The translations under genes were made by a program, and so were the position numbers. 64,000 nucleotides of DNA from Parachitinimonas caeni (GTDB lineage Bacteria; Pseudomonadota; Gammaproteobacteria; Burkholderiales; Chitinimonadaceae): contig NZ_JARRAF010000008.1 of the NCBI RefSeq assembly GCF_030129945.1, positions 62,001 through 126,000 of the forward strand, read 5' to 3'. This document shows, in pieces, positions 8,824-18,462 of this stretch (positions within the stretch are counted from its first letter, which is position 1; the number at the start of each line of letters is the position of its first letter). A model generated the notes under the pieces. That model had not been told where the DNA came from and did no database searches. It was given only the letters and a program-made list of their open reading frames with translations.

Positions 8824-10263
8824 ATGAAAAATCTGCTGAAAGTCACTGCCGTCGCCACACTCACTGCCTTGGCCTCGTTAACGGTTTCTGGCGCGGTCAA
8901 CAGCCAGAAAGCACCGGCAGCCGTCAAAGCCGAAAATCTGCCGGTCATTCACCAGACGCTGGTGGCGCCACCAGCGTTGCCCCCGCAAATCACCCGCAAG
9001 ACACCGGCCCGGGTTGTGGTCGAGCTGACGATTGAAGAAGTCGAACGCGAAATCGCCCAAGGCTCCACCTACACCTTCTGGACCTTCGGCGGCACCGTGC
9101 CGGGCAAGATGATCCGGGTGCGGGAAGGCGATACCGTCGAATTGCATATCAAGAATCTGGCCAGCTCTAAGCTGCCGCACAACATCGATTTGCACTCGGT
9201 CACCGGCCCTGGCGGTGGGGCACCGCAAACACTGCTGGCCCCCGGACAGGAAGGCGTCTTCAGCTTCAAGGCGCTCGACCCCGGCCTCTATGTTTACCAC
9301 TGCGCAACTGCGCCAGTTGGCATGCACGTCGCCAATGGCATGTACGGCATGATCATGGTCGAGCCCAAAGAAGGCATGAGCAAGGTAGACCGCGAGTACT
9401 ACGTGATGCAGGGGGATTTCTACACCACCAGCGGCTATCGGGCGGGCGGTCTGCAACCCTTCGATATGCAGAAGGCCATTGATGAGAAGCCTACCTATGT
9501 GGTGTTCAACGGCGCCGACCGGGCACTGACCGGCAAGAACGCGCTGAAAGCCAATGCGGGCGAAAAAGTGCGGATCTTCTTCGGTGTCGGTGGCCCCAAC
9601 CTCACGTCCAGCTTCCATGTGATCGGCGCCATTTTCGACAAGGTGTACTTCGAAGGCGGCAGCCGTTATCAGGAACACGTCCAGACCACGCTGGTACCGG
9701 CAGGTGGGTCGGCCATTGTCGAGTTCGTGCCGAAAGTACCGGGCAACCTGACCCTGGTTGACCACTCACTGACCCGTGCCTTCAACAAGGGCGCGGTGGG
9801 CCTGCTGGCCGTGACCGGACCGGACCGGCCCGACATCTATAGCAAGGGCATCATCAAGGCAAGCTCGGCTGCCGCGACCTTGCCTGCGCACGGTGAAGAA
9901 GGCGGTAACGCCGAACCGCCCCCACACGATAAGGCCCCTAGCCACAACATCGGCCAGGCTGTCTTCGAGAAGAACTGCGTTGCCTGCCATCAGGCCAATG
10001 GTCAGGGCGTACCGGGCGTCTTCCCGCCTGTCGCCAACTCCGACTTCATGCAGAAAAATCCGGAAGAAGCCGCACGTATTGTGCTGGGTGGCCGGGCTGG
10101 CGAGATTACGGTCAATGGCATCAAGTACAACTCGGTGATGCCGCCACAGGATCTATCGGACAACGAAGTGGCCGAGGTGCTCAACTACATCAACGTCAAA
10201 TATAACAATGGCAAACCGGTACTGACCCCGGAACAGGTGAAGAAGCTGCGCGCCACCAAGTAA
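8824..10263 (+). CDS. nirK: Copper nitrite reductase with C-terminal cytochrome c domain
   Basis: 479 residues. A short signal peptide precedes two cupredoxin domains of the AniA/NirK type. Visible copper ligands are H119, C160, H168 and M173 for type 1, and H124 and H159 plus the later SFHVIG histidine for type 2; D122 is the catalytic aspartate. A C-terminal class I cytochrome c domain carries CVACH (C385, C388, H389) and a distal Met in SVMPP. The fused heme domain probably delivers electrons to the type 1 copper. It reduces nitrite to NO in the periplasm. The start at 8824 is preferred over 8809 because the signal peptide begins there. nirV follows 6 bp later. Confidence 0.96.
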   Translation: MKNLLKVTAVATLTALASLTVSGAVNSQKAPAAVKAENLPVIHQTLVAPPALPPQITRKTPARVVVELTIEEVEREIAQGSTYTFWTFGGTVPGKMIRVREGDTVELHIKNLASSKLPHNIDLHSVTGPGGGAPQTLLAPGQEGVFSFKALDPGLYVYHCATAPVGMHVANGMYGMIMVEPKEGMSKVDREYYVMQGDFYTTSGYRAGGLQPFDMQKAIDEKPTYVVFNGADRALTGKNALKANAGEKVRIFFGVGGPNLTSSFHVIGAIFDKVYFEGGSRYQEHVQTTLVPAGGSAIVEFVPKVPGNLTLVDHSLTRAFNKGAVGLLAVTGPDRPDIYSKGIIKASSAAATLPAHGEEGGNAEPPPHDKAPSHNIGQAVFEKNCVACHQANGQGVPGVFPPVANSDFMQKNPEEAARIVLGGRAGEITVNGIKYNSVMPPQDLSDNEVAEVLNYINVKYNNGKPVLTPEQVKKLRATK

Positions 10264-10269
10264 AAGACC

Positions 10270-11076
10270 ATGCGGCACCCTCTTTACCTACTGGGCGGGC
10301 TCCTGCTCGCCCTTATCAGCCTTCCGGGCCACGGTGCAGACTATCTGCCTGTGCCCGGCGGGCGTTTTCGCAGCGCTTTACCGGTCGATGACAAGCCGGT
10401 CACCGTTGCGCCATTCCTGCTGCGCAGCCAGCCGGTTACCAATGCCGAATTCCAGGCTTTTGTCAGCCGCCAGCCCCAATGGCAACGTGGCAAGGTACCC
10501 AGCCTGTTGGCCGGTGGCAGCTATCTATCACATTGGGCGGACCCGGTTCGACCGGGCGACATCGCGCCGAACATACCGGTGACGCATGTCAGCTGGTTTG
10601 CCGCCAGCGCCTTCTGCGAGAGCGAAGGAGCCCGACTGCCGCGCTGGCATGAATGGGAACTTGCCGCCGCCGCAGACGCCCAGCGCGCCGATGCCCGGCA
10701 AGACCCCGCCTGGCGGGCCCGCATTCTGCGCTGGTACGAGCGGCCAGCCACTGGCAGCCTGCCCCCAGTGGGGCGCGATGCCAACCTGTGGGGCATTACC
10801 GATCTGCACGGCGCCATTTACGAATGGGTAGAAGACTTCAATGGCCTGTTTGTCACCGTCGATAGCCGGTCGCAAGGCGAACAGAAAACGCTGGAAACCT
10901 GTGGCGCGGCCGCGCTCTCGCTCGACGACCGCGAGAATTACGCCATCCTGATGCGGATTGCCATGCTGTCCGCGCTAGCGGGCCGCGACACCTTAAGCAC
11001 CCTGGGCTTTCGCTGCGCCCGCGATGTCCCGGCTACACCGCCCGCAGCCGCCCCCATCAAACGAGAGACATCATGA
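10270..11076 (+). CDS. nirV: NirV-like protein (formylglycine-generating-enzyme/SUMF1 fold)
   Basis: 268 residues with a signal peptide (LLLALISLPGHGA) and an FGE-sulfatase-type fold: VPGGRFRS near the start, PVTNAEFQAF, PVTHVSWFAASAFCESEGARLP, then WHEWELAAAA, LHGAIYEWVEDF and a C-terminal GFRCARD. NirV proteins are encoded next to nirK in many denitrifiers; their biochemical role is not settled. It lies 6 bp after nirK and overlaps the next gene by ATGA, so these genes form an operon. Confidence 0.85.
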   Translation: MRHPLYLLGGLLLALISLPGHGADYLPVPGGRFRSALPVDDKPVTVAPFLLRSQPVTNAEFQAFVSRQPQWQRGKVPSLLAGGSYLSHWADPVRPGDIAPNIPVTHVSWFAASAFCESEGARLPRWHEWELAAAADAQRADARQDPAWRARILRWYERPATGSLPPVGRDANLWGITDLHGAIYEWVEDFNGLFVTVDSRSQGEQKTLETCGAAALSLDDRENYAILMRIAMLSALAGRDTLSTLGFRCARDVPATPPAAAPIKRETS

Positions 11077-11645
11077 AAATCACCCGTTTTGCCAGCCTGC
11101 TGGCTGGTCTGCTTGTCAGCAGCCAACTGCTGGCAGCCCCAACCCTGCCTACCGATTCATTGTTGCAACTGAAAATGCCACTGACTTCGCAACGCAACGA
11201 AGCCGTTGAACTACCCGCCCTTGCCGGCAAACCCCTGCTGATCACCATGTTCTACGGCAACTGCAAAACCGCGTGCCCCGTCATCCTGCACAGCGTCAAA
11301 GCCACCGTCGATGCCCTGCCTGCTGCACAGCGCGAACGCATCACCGCCCTACTGGTGAGCCTTGATCCCGAACATGACACCGCGCAATCGCTTGGCCACA
11401 TGGCCCACGAACAGGGCATGAGTGCCGCGCCCTGGCTATTTGCCGTCAGCGATAGCGACACCCACACCCGGCAACTGGCCGCCTCGCTCGGCATTCGCTA
11501 CCGCAAGCTCGAAAACGGCGAGATCAACCACTCTTCCAAGCTGATCGTCACCGACCGCCAGGGCCGCATCGTGGCCAGCAGCGACAAACTCGGCAACAAA
11601 GCCGATCCGGCCATCGTGGCTGCATTGCAGGCCCAGCTGAAATAA
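11073..11645 (+). CDS. SCO1/SenC-type copper chaperone or thiol protein
   Basis: 190 residues with a signal peptide, then a thioredoxin-like SCO domain. The copper-binding residues are visible as GNCKTAC (C64, C68) and H153 in NHSSK. The family delivers copper to cytochrome oxidases or other cuproenzymes, or keeps their cysteines reduced. The ATGA overlap with nirV and the place in the nirK operon suggest that it helps metallate NirK; this is inference. Confidence 0.9.
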   Translation: MKITRFASLLAGLLVSSQLLAAPTLPTDSLLQLKMPLTSQRNEAVELPALAGKPLLITMFYGNCKTACPVILHSVKATVDALPAAQRERITALLVSLDPEHDTAQSLGHMAHEQGMSAAPWLFAVSDSDTHTRQLAASLGIRYRKLENGEINHSSKLIVTDRQGRIVASSDKLGNKADPAIVAALQAQLK

Positions 11646-11833
11646 AGCGACTCACAAGGCGGGGGATGGGGCGGTAAACAGGGCAACCTCGGGCCGGAAG
11701 ACAGCAATGGTCGCAAGGACTCTTGCCCCCGCCGCTACCCGCCGAAGAGTGTCACGGAACGTTGATAACAGATTGCCACGATCAGACGGGCGCATGAAGC
11801 AAGAGAATTGAAATGGAACGATCTCTCCTTAAA

Positions 11834-12838
11834 TCAGGTTTGATCTTCCCTGGCGTCTAGATTAAATGGATGGAAACGGAACGGTATTTCATCGTGGGCA
11901 AAATAGCTGTCGGTGCTGTGGCACGTCAGATATAGCCGGCCAAGTCTAAATTCACCTTCATAGTGCGCAATGACTTTATTTGAAATTAACAAATCAAACG
12001 ACACAACATTTCCAGACTGTCTTACCACTCCTTGGGCCAAATCAGGGCCCCATATCTTGTTCCTCGCCGAGGATAAACGCCCCTGTATAGATGCCTGACC
12101 CAGAAGCGTATCTGATTCAGGAGACGTCATCAATTCAGGGCCTAACCGATTATTTATAGCGCGGCAACATCTTACAAATCCATCCCGATAAAAACGGAGA
12201 TAAATTCGAAAATCCCACTTTCTCATTGGCAATCGACCTGATTTGAATAATCCATTAAAACAAATATTGCTTAATTCGACACTTGCCAATAATGAACAGC
12301 TGGCGGTTGCCGGGCTATCCGCGCTTACCCGGCTGCGGAGACCTGCGCGTAAGTCAGCGACATAGCGCCCAACGTCCGGGTCATTCCACTGTTTGCCAAT
12401 GAAATCACCCCAAAATTGTCCCTCATCCAAATTTCCGTACCGAATAGGTATATGGCAATTACAGAGCCGCACCCCCTTGGAACTGACTCCGGTCATTCCG
12501 AAGCGTTTGGACATCCCATTTTTGCCAGAAATAAAAAATATATCCCCTTTCACAAACCATCGATGATTCTCCTTTGCCACCCAAATTTCGTCATCCACAG
12601 CTATAATTAAAAAAGTTGGCGTGCGAGCATTCATCACACTCCGCTGCGCACTGATCCACCCACGGAAGTCCGGTGTAAAGAAACCCAAGTCCACCATATC
12701 TCCTAAACGCTTTGGCGGCGGATCGGGCCTGTCGCCCTTCCAACGGGTTCTATATAAAAAGTCGTAATACTCAATCGTTCTTTCCCACTGCATTTCAGGC
12801 GAAAGTAGCGTCTTGACCCTTTTTGCCATGGCAATCAT
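11834..12838 (-). CDS. Hypothetical protein, AT-richer than its neighbours
   Basis: 334 codons with no family I recognise, no signal peptide and no clear membrane segment. The middle is rich in Trp, Phe, Tyr and Arg (WVAKENHRWFVKGDIFF, KWDFRIYLRFYRDG). Two starts are possible, ATG at 12838 or 12829, and neither has a convincing ribosome site. Base composition is visibly more AT-rich than the flanking genes and the intergenic DNA on its 5' side is also AT-rich, which suggests acquisition by transfer. No mobile-element gene is adjacent. Confidence 0.55.
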   Translation of the reverse strand: MIAMAKRVKTLLSPEMQWERTIEYYDFLYRTRWKGDRPDPPPKRLGDMVDLGFFTPDFRGWISAQRSVMNARTPTFLIIAVDDEIWVAKENHRWFVKGDIFFISGKNGMSKRFGMTGVSSKGVRLCNCHIPIRYGNLDEGQFWGDFIGKQWNDPDVGRYVADLRAGLRSRVSADSPATASCSLLASVELSNICFNGLFKSGRLPMRKWDFRIYLRFYRDGFVRCCRAINNRLGPELMTSPESDTLLGQASIQGRLSSARNKIWGPDLAQGVVRQSGNVVSFDLLISNKVIAHYEGEFRLGRLYLTCHSTDSYFAHDEIPFRFHPFNLDAREDQT

Positions 12839-13409
12839 CTAAAGCCCGCAATGGGCGAAAAATGTTCAGCGTCGTCATAAAGAAACTACACAGTGGGATA
12901 AAGCCAGCGCTTCGAGCTTTTTGCCAGATGTCACGTGGATGCCCCCGGCAAGCGTTCTGTTCTCTCAACATAGACCAGTTTGTTTTAAAAAACGACCTGG
13001 TAGGCCTCTACGAAAAATCGTAAGCCTTGCTCCCCGGCGTGCTGTGGCCGTTAATGTCATTCATCCGGCCGTAAAGAATTTGTCGTTTTAATTACGCAAA
13101 TTCATCAAGAAACCGCAAAAGCCATTTCACACAACCCGCATACACTGCGGCTCGCAATAAGCTGTTTATTGCGTAGTCAAGAAGCCAAATTATTGGGTTG
13201 GTGAGTAGCCGTCCCCCTGGTCGCCACCTGCCACACCGGCCTGCCGGAAGGAATTGGGTCTGGTATTTAGTATTGGCATAAAACCACTGAATAGACTGCG
13301 GCAAAACAATTTTAATTCATGATGCTGCAGAAAATAATTTGCCATTTTAAATACCCGAACCAGACGCCTTCTGTTGCAGGCCCTTTTTTTGCCGCCGAGG
13401 AGAAGGATC
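12839..13409. other. AT-rich intergenic region
   Basis: About 570 bp upstream of the RNase T2 gene. It holds scattered short ORFs without recognisable product and a small hairpin, GCAATAA...TTATTGC, at 13155-13173. I see no repeat copy and no RNA gene. The T-run and strong purine-rich ribosome site at its right end (GAGGAGAAGGA at 13397-13407) belong to the next gene. Confidence 0.5.
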
Positions 13410-14150
13410 GTGAAATTAAAATCAAAGACCATATTGTTTGCTGGTCTGGCTATTTTCAGCAGCTTTCAGGCTGTGAAGGCCGATTCATTTGATTACTATT
13501 TGTTTGCCGCATCCTGGCAACCAGGCTTCTGCGCAACGCATGCCGACAAGGCCGAGTGCCAGACGCTGACCAGCAGCAGCTGGACTGCCAGCCATATGAG
13601 CCTGCACGGCCTGTGGCCCAATCGCTATGGCGGCAACCATCCGGCTTACTGCGGGGTGTCGTCGCAGGTTGTCGGCATGGACAAAAACAACAGCCAGTGG
13701 TGCCAGATGGGCGACTATGGTCTGAGCAGCAGCTTCCGCCAGAGTCTGGCGCAGCAGATGCCGGGGGTGGATTCCTGCCTGGATTATCACGAGTGGTACA
13801 AGCACGGCAGCTGCGCCGGACAAGCACCCGTCGATTACTTTGCCACGGCCCAGTGGTTGACCCAGCAGCTCGGTGGTACCAGTTTCAACCAGTTTCTGGT
13901 GACAAATCGTGGCCGCACGGTCAGCCGCAACGCCTTGCTGAATGCGTTTGATGCCAGCTTCGGCAGCAATGCACGGCGGGCGGTTTCGCTTAAATGTACC
14001 AAGTCGGGCGGGGTCAGCTACTTTGCCGAAGCATGGATTGCCTTGAATGCCGACACCCTCGATCAGTTCCCTTCCGCATCAAGTCTGGTGATGGACGCAG
14101 GCCAGGCCGGCAATTGCCCGAGCAGCAATATTTATATCGCCAGGTTCTGA
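13410..14150 (+). CDS. Secreted ribonuclease, RNase T2 family
   Basis: 246 residues from a GTG start at 13410, supported by GAGGAGAAGGA just upstream and by the signal peptide beginning there (KLKSKTILFAGL...AVKA). Both active-site segments are present: SLHGLWPNR (H66) and EWYKHGSC (E128, H132). Several cysteines suggest disulfides in the periplasm or outside the cell. These enzymes cut RNA with little base preference through 2',3'-cyclic phosphates and scavenge phosphate and nucleosides. It stands alone between an AT-rich gap and an ankyrin gene. Confidence 0.94.
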   Translation: MKLKSKTILFAGLAIFSSFQAVKADSFDYYLFAASWQPGFCATHADKAECQTLTSSSWTASHMSLHGLWPNRYGGNHPAYCGVSSQVVGMDKNNSQWCQMGDYGLSSSFRQSLAQQMPGVDSCLDYHEWYKHGSCAGQAPVDYFATAQWLTQQLGGTSFNQFLVTNRGRTVSRNALLNAFDASFGSNARRAVSLKCTKSGGVSYFAEAWIALNADTLDQFPSASSLVMDAGQAGNCPSSNIYIARF

Positions 14151-14159
14151 CGCATCAGC

Positions 14160-14179
14160 GCCGCGCCGCCCGGCGCGGC
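14160..14179 (+). other. GC-rich hairpin after the RNase T2 gene
   Basis: GCCGCGCC (14160-14167) pairs with GGCGCGGC (14172-14179), 10 bp after the stop. There is no T-run, so it is a weak terminator candidate or an mRNA-end stabiliser. Confidence 0.4.
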
Positions 14180-14239
14180 AAACTTCGGGTATGGCAAGTT
14201 GCCGCTATGATGGGGAGTCCCCTGCCCCATGAAATCGAC

Positions 14240-15790
14240 ATGAAGTCAGCCCATTTTTGCCAAGCGCTATTACCGCTCGTCTTGTTGCCGGTCTGCACGT
14301 CAGCATCAGCCAGTAACGATGGCCGTCGTCCGCTACAAATCGAACGCCCGCTCAGCGAAGCCCCGTCCGCACAAGGGCCTTTCAACTTTCGCTACCCGTA
14401 TGGCGCTCTCCAATTCGACATGGAAGGCCGCTGGTTTTTGCGGTCAGATTCGCTGCAGATACAGGTCGCGCGCCTGCAAGTGCGCTATGGCGGGGCGCAA
14501 CGTTGCTCTGACCGTTGCGACCCCATCGTCGGTATCCGGCTGGCTCTGGTCAGTCTGAAGCCTTCCTCAACCGAAACCCGGCAGCCGGAGGTCCTGAGCT
14601 CTGCGCTCAGTCTGGAGCAACCGCTGTTATTCGGCAGGGATCGGGAACTCAGAAACTTCTCACTGATGGTGCCGATTGATAGCACTGCTAAAAGCGGTAC
14701 GGCACTCGCCTTGAGCCACCTGCCTTTTGCGCGACCAGAGCTGCGCTTCAGCACCAGCAGTCTACCCTGGACGGCGGGACACTATCCCGGTTTACCTTGG
14801 GCAGCAGCCACCGGTTTACCGGTCAGCCAGCAACCCTGCGCGCAGGTCGAAAACCTGCATCAGGCAATTGCCTGGCGTTGCCCGGTTCAGCTCAAACGCT
14901 CGCTTGCAGAGCCAGCGACCCGCGAGGCCATCAATGAAGCCGCCACGCTGCCGGGGGAAGGTGGCAGCCCGCAAACGCCGTTGTTGCGAGCGGTTCATAG
15001 TGCGGATTCCGAATTGGTGCAGGCACTGCTGCAGGCTGGTGCGAATCCGGACGTGCCGGCAGGCAATGAGCAGCTACCCCCCCTGCTTGAAGCGGCCTGG
15101 GACAACAAGGTCGCCATTGCCCGCCAGTTGCTGCAAGCCGGCGCCAAAGTAGATCAGATCGACAGCAGCCCTGGCCGCGAAGGCCGCACCGCGCTGCACT
15201 ACGCCAGCATCGACGGCCTGGGCGAACTGGCGCGCCTCCTGCTCAAGCACGGCGCCAACCCGCTGCATCAGGACAGCAAGGGCTGGAGTCCCTATAGCAC
15301 AGCGCTCTACTACCCATTCCGACTGGAAGTGCTCAAAGCGATGCTGGCAGCGGGCGTCTCACCTGATCAGCGCATCGTCATGCCGGCGCAGTTCGGCAAT
15401 GCCGCCGTCCCTGGGCTGCTGCTGCCGATGGCAACCGAGAACCATGCGGCCATCAAAGCCCTGCTGGCGGCAGGCGCCAACCCGGGTCAAGCCGGCCCGT
15501 ATAACTACCCGGTAGGAAATTTTGCGGCCTATTGGGGCCGCTGCAAGGTGCTGGCTACCTTGCGTGAAGGCGGCGTCGATCTGTTGCGCCCCACGCCTGC
15601 TCAATCTGCCCATCCCGGTGAAACCTATCTGATGCATGCAGCGGAAGGGGGAAGTCGTGAGTGCATCAAATACCTGTTGCAGCTTGGCGCCAAAACCGAT
15701 GAACGCGATGCGGCTGGGCGTACGGCGGCCGATCATGCCAAGCAATATGGCCACGACTGGTTGGCCTTTCTGCTGAAGTGGTGGTACTGA
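14240..15790 (+). CDS. Exported ankyrin-repeat protein
   Basis: 516 residues from ATG 14240, where a signal peptide begins (MKSAHFCQALLPLVLLPVCTSASA). The open frame reaches back to 13994 but overlaps the RNase gene in another phase. The N-terminal half is an unassigned beta-rich region with several cysteines. The C-terminal half (about residues 230-510) is a string of ankyrin repeats: TPLLRAVHSADSELVQALLQ, GRTALHYASIDGLGELARLL, KYLLQLGAKTDERDAAGRTA. Ankyrin repeats mediate protein binding; the partner is unknown. No effector or toxin domain was recognised. Confidence 0.82.
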   Translation: MKSAHFCQALLPLVLLPVCTSASASNDGRRPLQIERPLSEAPSAQGPFNFRYPYGALQFDMEGRWFLRSDSLQIQVARLQVRYGGAQRCSDRCDPIVGIRLALVSLKPSSTETRQPEVLSSALSLEQPLLFGRDRELRNFSLMVPIDSTAKSGTALALSHLPFARPELRFSTSSLPWTAGHYPGLPWAAATGLPVSQQPCAQVENLHQAIAWRCPVQLKRSLAEPATREAINEAATLPGEGGSPQTPLLRAVHSADSELVQALLQAGANPDVPAGNEQLPPLLEAAWDNKVAIARQLLQAGAKVDQIDSSPGREGRTALHYASIDGLGELARLLLKHGANPLHQDSKGWSPYSTALYYPFRLEVLKAMLAAGVSPDQRIVMPAQFGNAAVPGLLLPMATENHAAIKALLAAGANPGQAGPYNYPVGNFAAYWGRCKVLATLREGGVDLLRPTPAQSAHPGETYLMHAAEGGSRECIKYLLQLGAKTDERDAAGRTAADHAKQYGHDWLAFLLKWWY

Positions 15791-15975
15791 ACAGGCCCAC
15801 CCCGCCTCGCCCTCGGCTTGCTCCCCTCCCGAATCCGTCCTATCACTCCGATAGCCAAAGAGAAGACGTTTTGACGACAGGGCAGCTCGAAGATCCTTGA
15901 TTTCCGGCCGTGTAACAACGCGTCAGCCCCCAACAAGGAGATGGAGCGGCCCGCCATAACCAGGAGGAAGCAACC

Positions 15976-17406
15976 ATGGCAGGCATGCAGGATATTGATC
16001 ACGTAGTCGTACTGATGCTGGAAAACCGGTCTTTCGACCATATGCTGGGTTTCTTGTATGGCCCGAATGATCCGGCCCTGGCAGGACAGACCTTTGAAGG
16101 CTTGACCGGCAAGGAAACCAACCCGGATAAAAACGGCCAGCCGGTTCAGGTTTTCCGCATCACCCCCGACACGCCCAATGGCTACTTCATGCCGGGTGCC
16201 GATCCGGGCGAAGGCTACAAGGCCACCAACTCGCAGCTGTTCGGCAATATCAACGCCCCCAGCGAGCCCCCGCCCCCCGGCCAATCCAATCTTGGCTTCG
16301 TCAACGACTATGCCTACACGCTGGGCTGGGAATCGCAGAAACCCAGCTGGACCATCAAGGACGGCACCACCGCCAACGACATCATGGGCATATTCACCCC
16401 GCAGATGTTGCCCGTGCTCTCGACGCTGGCCCGGTCTTACGCGGTCTGCGACCATTGGTATTGCTCGGTACCAACCGAGACGCTGCCCAATCGCGCCTTT
16501 GCGCTGGCCGCCACCTCACAAGGCCATCTTGACGACAATACCAAGACTTTCACCTGTCCCAGCATCTTCGGCTTGCTGAGCAAGGCGGAAGTCCCCTGGG
16601 CCATTTATGGCTACGATGCCCCGCCGCTGACCCGCCATAACTTCCCCGACACTACCGATGCCCCCGAGCAGTGTTTTGGTCTGTTCAGCGACTTCCAGCA
16701 AGCCGCCCAATCCGGCCAGTTGCCAGCGTTCGTCTTTCTGGAACCCAGCTGGAGCGAAACCGGCAACAGTCAGCACCCCGTCGGCGACGTTGCGTTGGGC
16801 GAGCAGTTGATCTTTGACGTCTACAACACCCTGCGCAACAGCCCGCAATGGAGCCGGACACTGCTGGTCATCACCTACGACGAACACGGCGGTTGCTACG
16901 ACCACGTAGACCCACCCTGGAACGCGACGCCGCCGGACAGCAGCGTGGGCGAATTCGGCTTCGACTTCCGCCGCTTTGGCCCTCGGGTGCCCACGCTGTT
17001 GATTTCACCGCTGATCAAACCCAACACCATCTATCGCACCCGCAGCGACACGCCGCTTGACCACACCTCGGTGCTCAAAAGCATCGAACGGCGCTGGAAC
17101 CTGGCCAGCCTGACCGCCCGCGACGCCGCAGCCCCAGATTTCTGGGATGTGCTGAACAGCCACGCTGTACGCACCGACAACCCGCTGGCGCACGTTACAC
17201 CGCCGAATTCCAATGGTGTTCACCCCAACCCGACCAAGCCATCCCACCTGCAACAGGTCCATGCCGATCTGGTGGCGCGGCTGCCGGTGCCTCGCGCACA
17301 CGAGTACCATCGCGACCGTGGCGCGCTGGAAACATCTGAGGACTACGACGATTACATCCGTGAACGCACCCGCGCCTGGCAGAACACCCGTCATCTACGC
17401 CGATAA
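15976..17406 (+). CDS. Phospholipase C / acid-phosphatase-like phosphoesterase
   Basis: 476 residues of the phosphoesterase family (bacterial phospholipase C, AcpA). The first metal site is typical: IDHVVVLMLENRSFDHMLGF near the N-terminus. Later come CDHWYCSVPTETLPNRAF, the LVITYDEHGGCYDHVDPP metal-binding segment, and DHTSVLKSIERRW. No signal peptide is evident, unlike many secreted members. AGGAGGAAG precedes the ATG. Substrate (phospholipid or phosphomonoester) cannot be told from sequence. The upstream 185 bp hold nothing recognisable. Confidence 0.88.
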   Translation: MAGMQDIDHVVVLMLENRSFDHMLGFLYGPNDPALAGQTFEGLTGKETNPDKNGQPVQVFRITPDTPNGYFMPGADPGEGYKATNSQLFGNINAPSEPPPPGQSNLGFVNDYAYTLGWESQKPSWTIKDGTTANDIMGIFTPQMLPVLSTLARSYAVCDHWYCSVPTETLPNRAFALAATSQGHLDDNTKTFTCPSIFGLLSKAEVPWAIYGYDAPPLTRHNFPDTTDAPEQCFGLFSDFQQAAQSGQLPAFVFLEPSWSETGNSQHPVGDVALGEQLIFDVYNTLRNSPQWSRTLLVITYDEHGGCYDHVDPPWNATPPDSSVGEFGFDFRRFGPRVPTLLISPLIKPNTIYRTRSDTPLDHTSVLKSIERRWNLASLTARDAAAPDFWDVLNSHAVRTDNPLAHVTPPNSNGVHPNPTKPSHLQQVHADLVARLPVPRAHEYHRDRGALETSEDYDDYIRERTRAWQNTRHLRR

Positions 17407-17459
17407 GCGGTGAGTCCAAACCCGGTTGAGCATGCTTTTGCAGATCATGGAAAGGAAGC

Positions 17460-18374
17460 TCAGCCGGGCCCGCTCCCTTCACCAAGACCACTCAAAAAAA
17501 CCAGCAGCTGTCGCACCGGGCCGCTTGTCTCTTCGCCCGAACGCACGCACAGGCGCATCTCGCGACTGACCCAGGTGTCGTCGATGACGATCATCGCCAG
17601 ATCCAGCGCCTCGGCATAGCGTTGCGCCACCGGGCTGGGCACCAGCGCCACCCCTACACCGCCGGCCACCAACTGGGCAATCGCCGAGAAGTTCGGCGCA
17701 TGTGCCCTGAAGTTGATGGTCTTGCCCGCCAAGCCCGCCATGCGCTCGATAAAGCCCTGAATCGACCGCCCCCCACTCAGGCCGACAAAAGCGTGCTCCA
17801 CCGCCTCGACAAAGCTGCAGTGCCCCAGCTGCGCCAGCGGATGCGAACGCGCCGCCAGCAACACCAGCCGGTCTTGACGGAAGGGCAAGGTGGTCAGATC
17901 GGTAGGATAAGCACCGTCTATCACTCCGACATCCGCTTCCCCGGCGCGCAGGGCGGCCAGTACGTCGCGGCTCGGGCACTCTTCCAGCAGGATGTCGATC
18001 AGCGGGTTGGCCTGCATGAACTCGGCCAGCAGGCCGGGCAGGCTGGAGCTGTTGGCAACCGTATTGGCCCGTAGCGTCAGCCGGGTACGGCGTTGCGCCT
18101 GCAGCGCGTTCAACCCTGTCTGCATCGCATCAGCCGCCGCCAACACTTGCCGGGCCTGCTCGATTGCCAGCCGCCCGGCTGGGGTGCAGACCATTCCCTG
18201 CGCATTGCGCTCGAACAGCGTCAGTTCCAGTCTGGCTTCCAGTTGCTTGATGCGATGACTGGCCGCCGACAGCGCCAATGGCAGGCGGCTGGCCGCCAGC
18301 GAGAGACTCCCGCTATCGCCAATCGCGACAAGCAGGCGCAAGTCGGCAAAATCAAACCGCAATGGCTTCGTCAT
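17460..18374 (-). CDS. LysR-family transcriptional regulator
   Basis: 304 residues with an N-terminal winged helix (FADLRLLVAIGDSGSLSLAA... LSAASHRIKQLEARL) and a C-terminal substrate-binding domain. It is divergent from the EamA transporter at 18463, with an 88-bp gap. This arrangement is common for LysR regulators that control the adjacent gene and themselves. Inducer unknown. It is convergent with the phosphoesterase gene. Confidence 0.92.
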   Translation of the reverse strand: MTKPLRFDFADLRLLVAIGDSGSLSLAASRLPLALSAASHRIKQLEARLELTLFERNAQGMVCTPAGRLAIEQARQVLAAADAMQTGLNALQAQRRTRLTLRANTVANSSSLPGLLAEFMQANPLIDILLEECPSRDVLAALRAGEADVGVIDGAYPTDLTTLPFRQDRLVLLAARSHPLAQLGHCSFVEAVEHAFVGLSGGRSIQGFIERMAGLAGKTINFRAHAPNFSAIAQLVAGGVGVALVPSPVAQRYAEALDLAMIVIDDTWVSREMRLCVRSGEETSGPVRQLLVFLSGLGEGSGPG

Positions 18375-18462
18375 CTACGAAGACCCTCTTGAATAATGGC
18401 GCATTCTGCTAAGGAGGCATTCAGCGCAAAATAATGAAAATTCGACATTTGGAGTGTGCATC

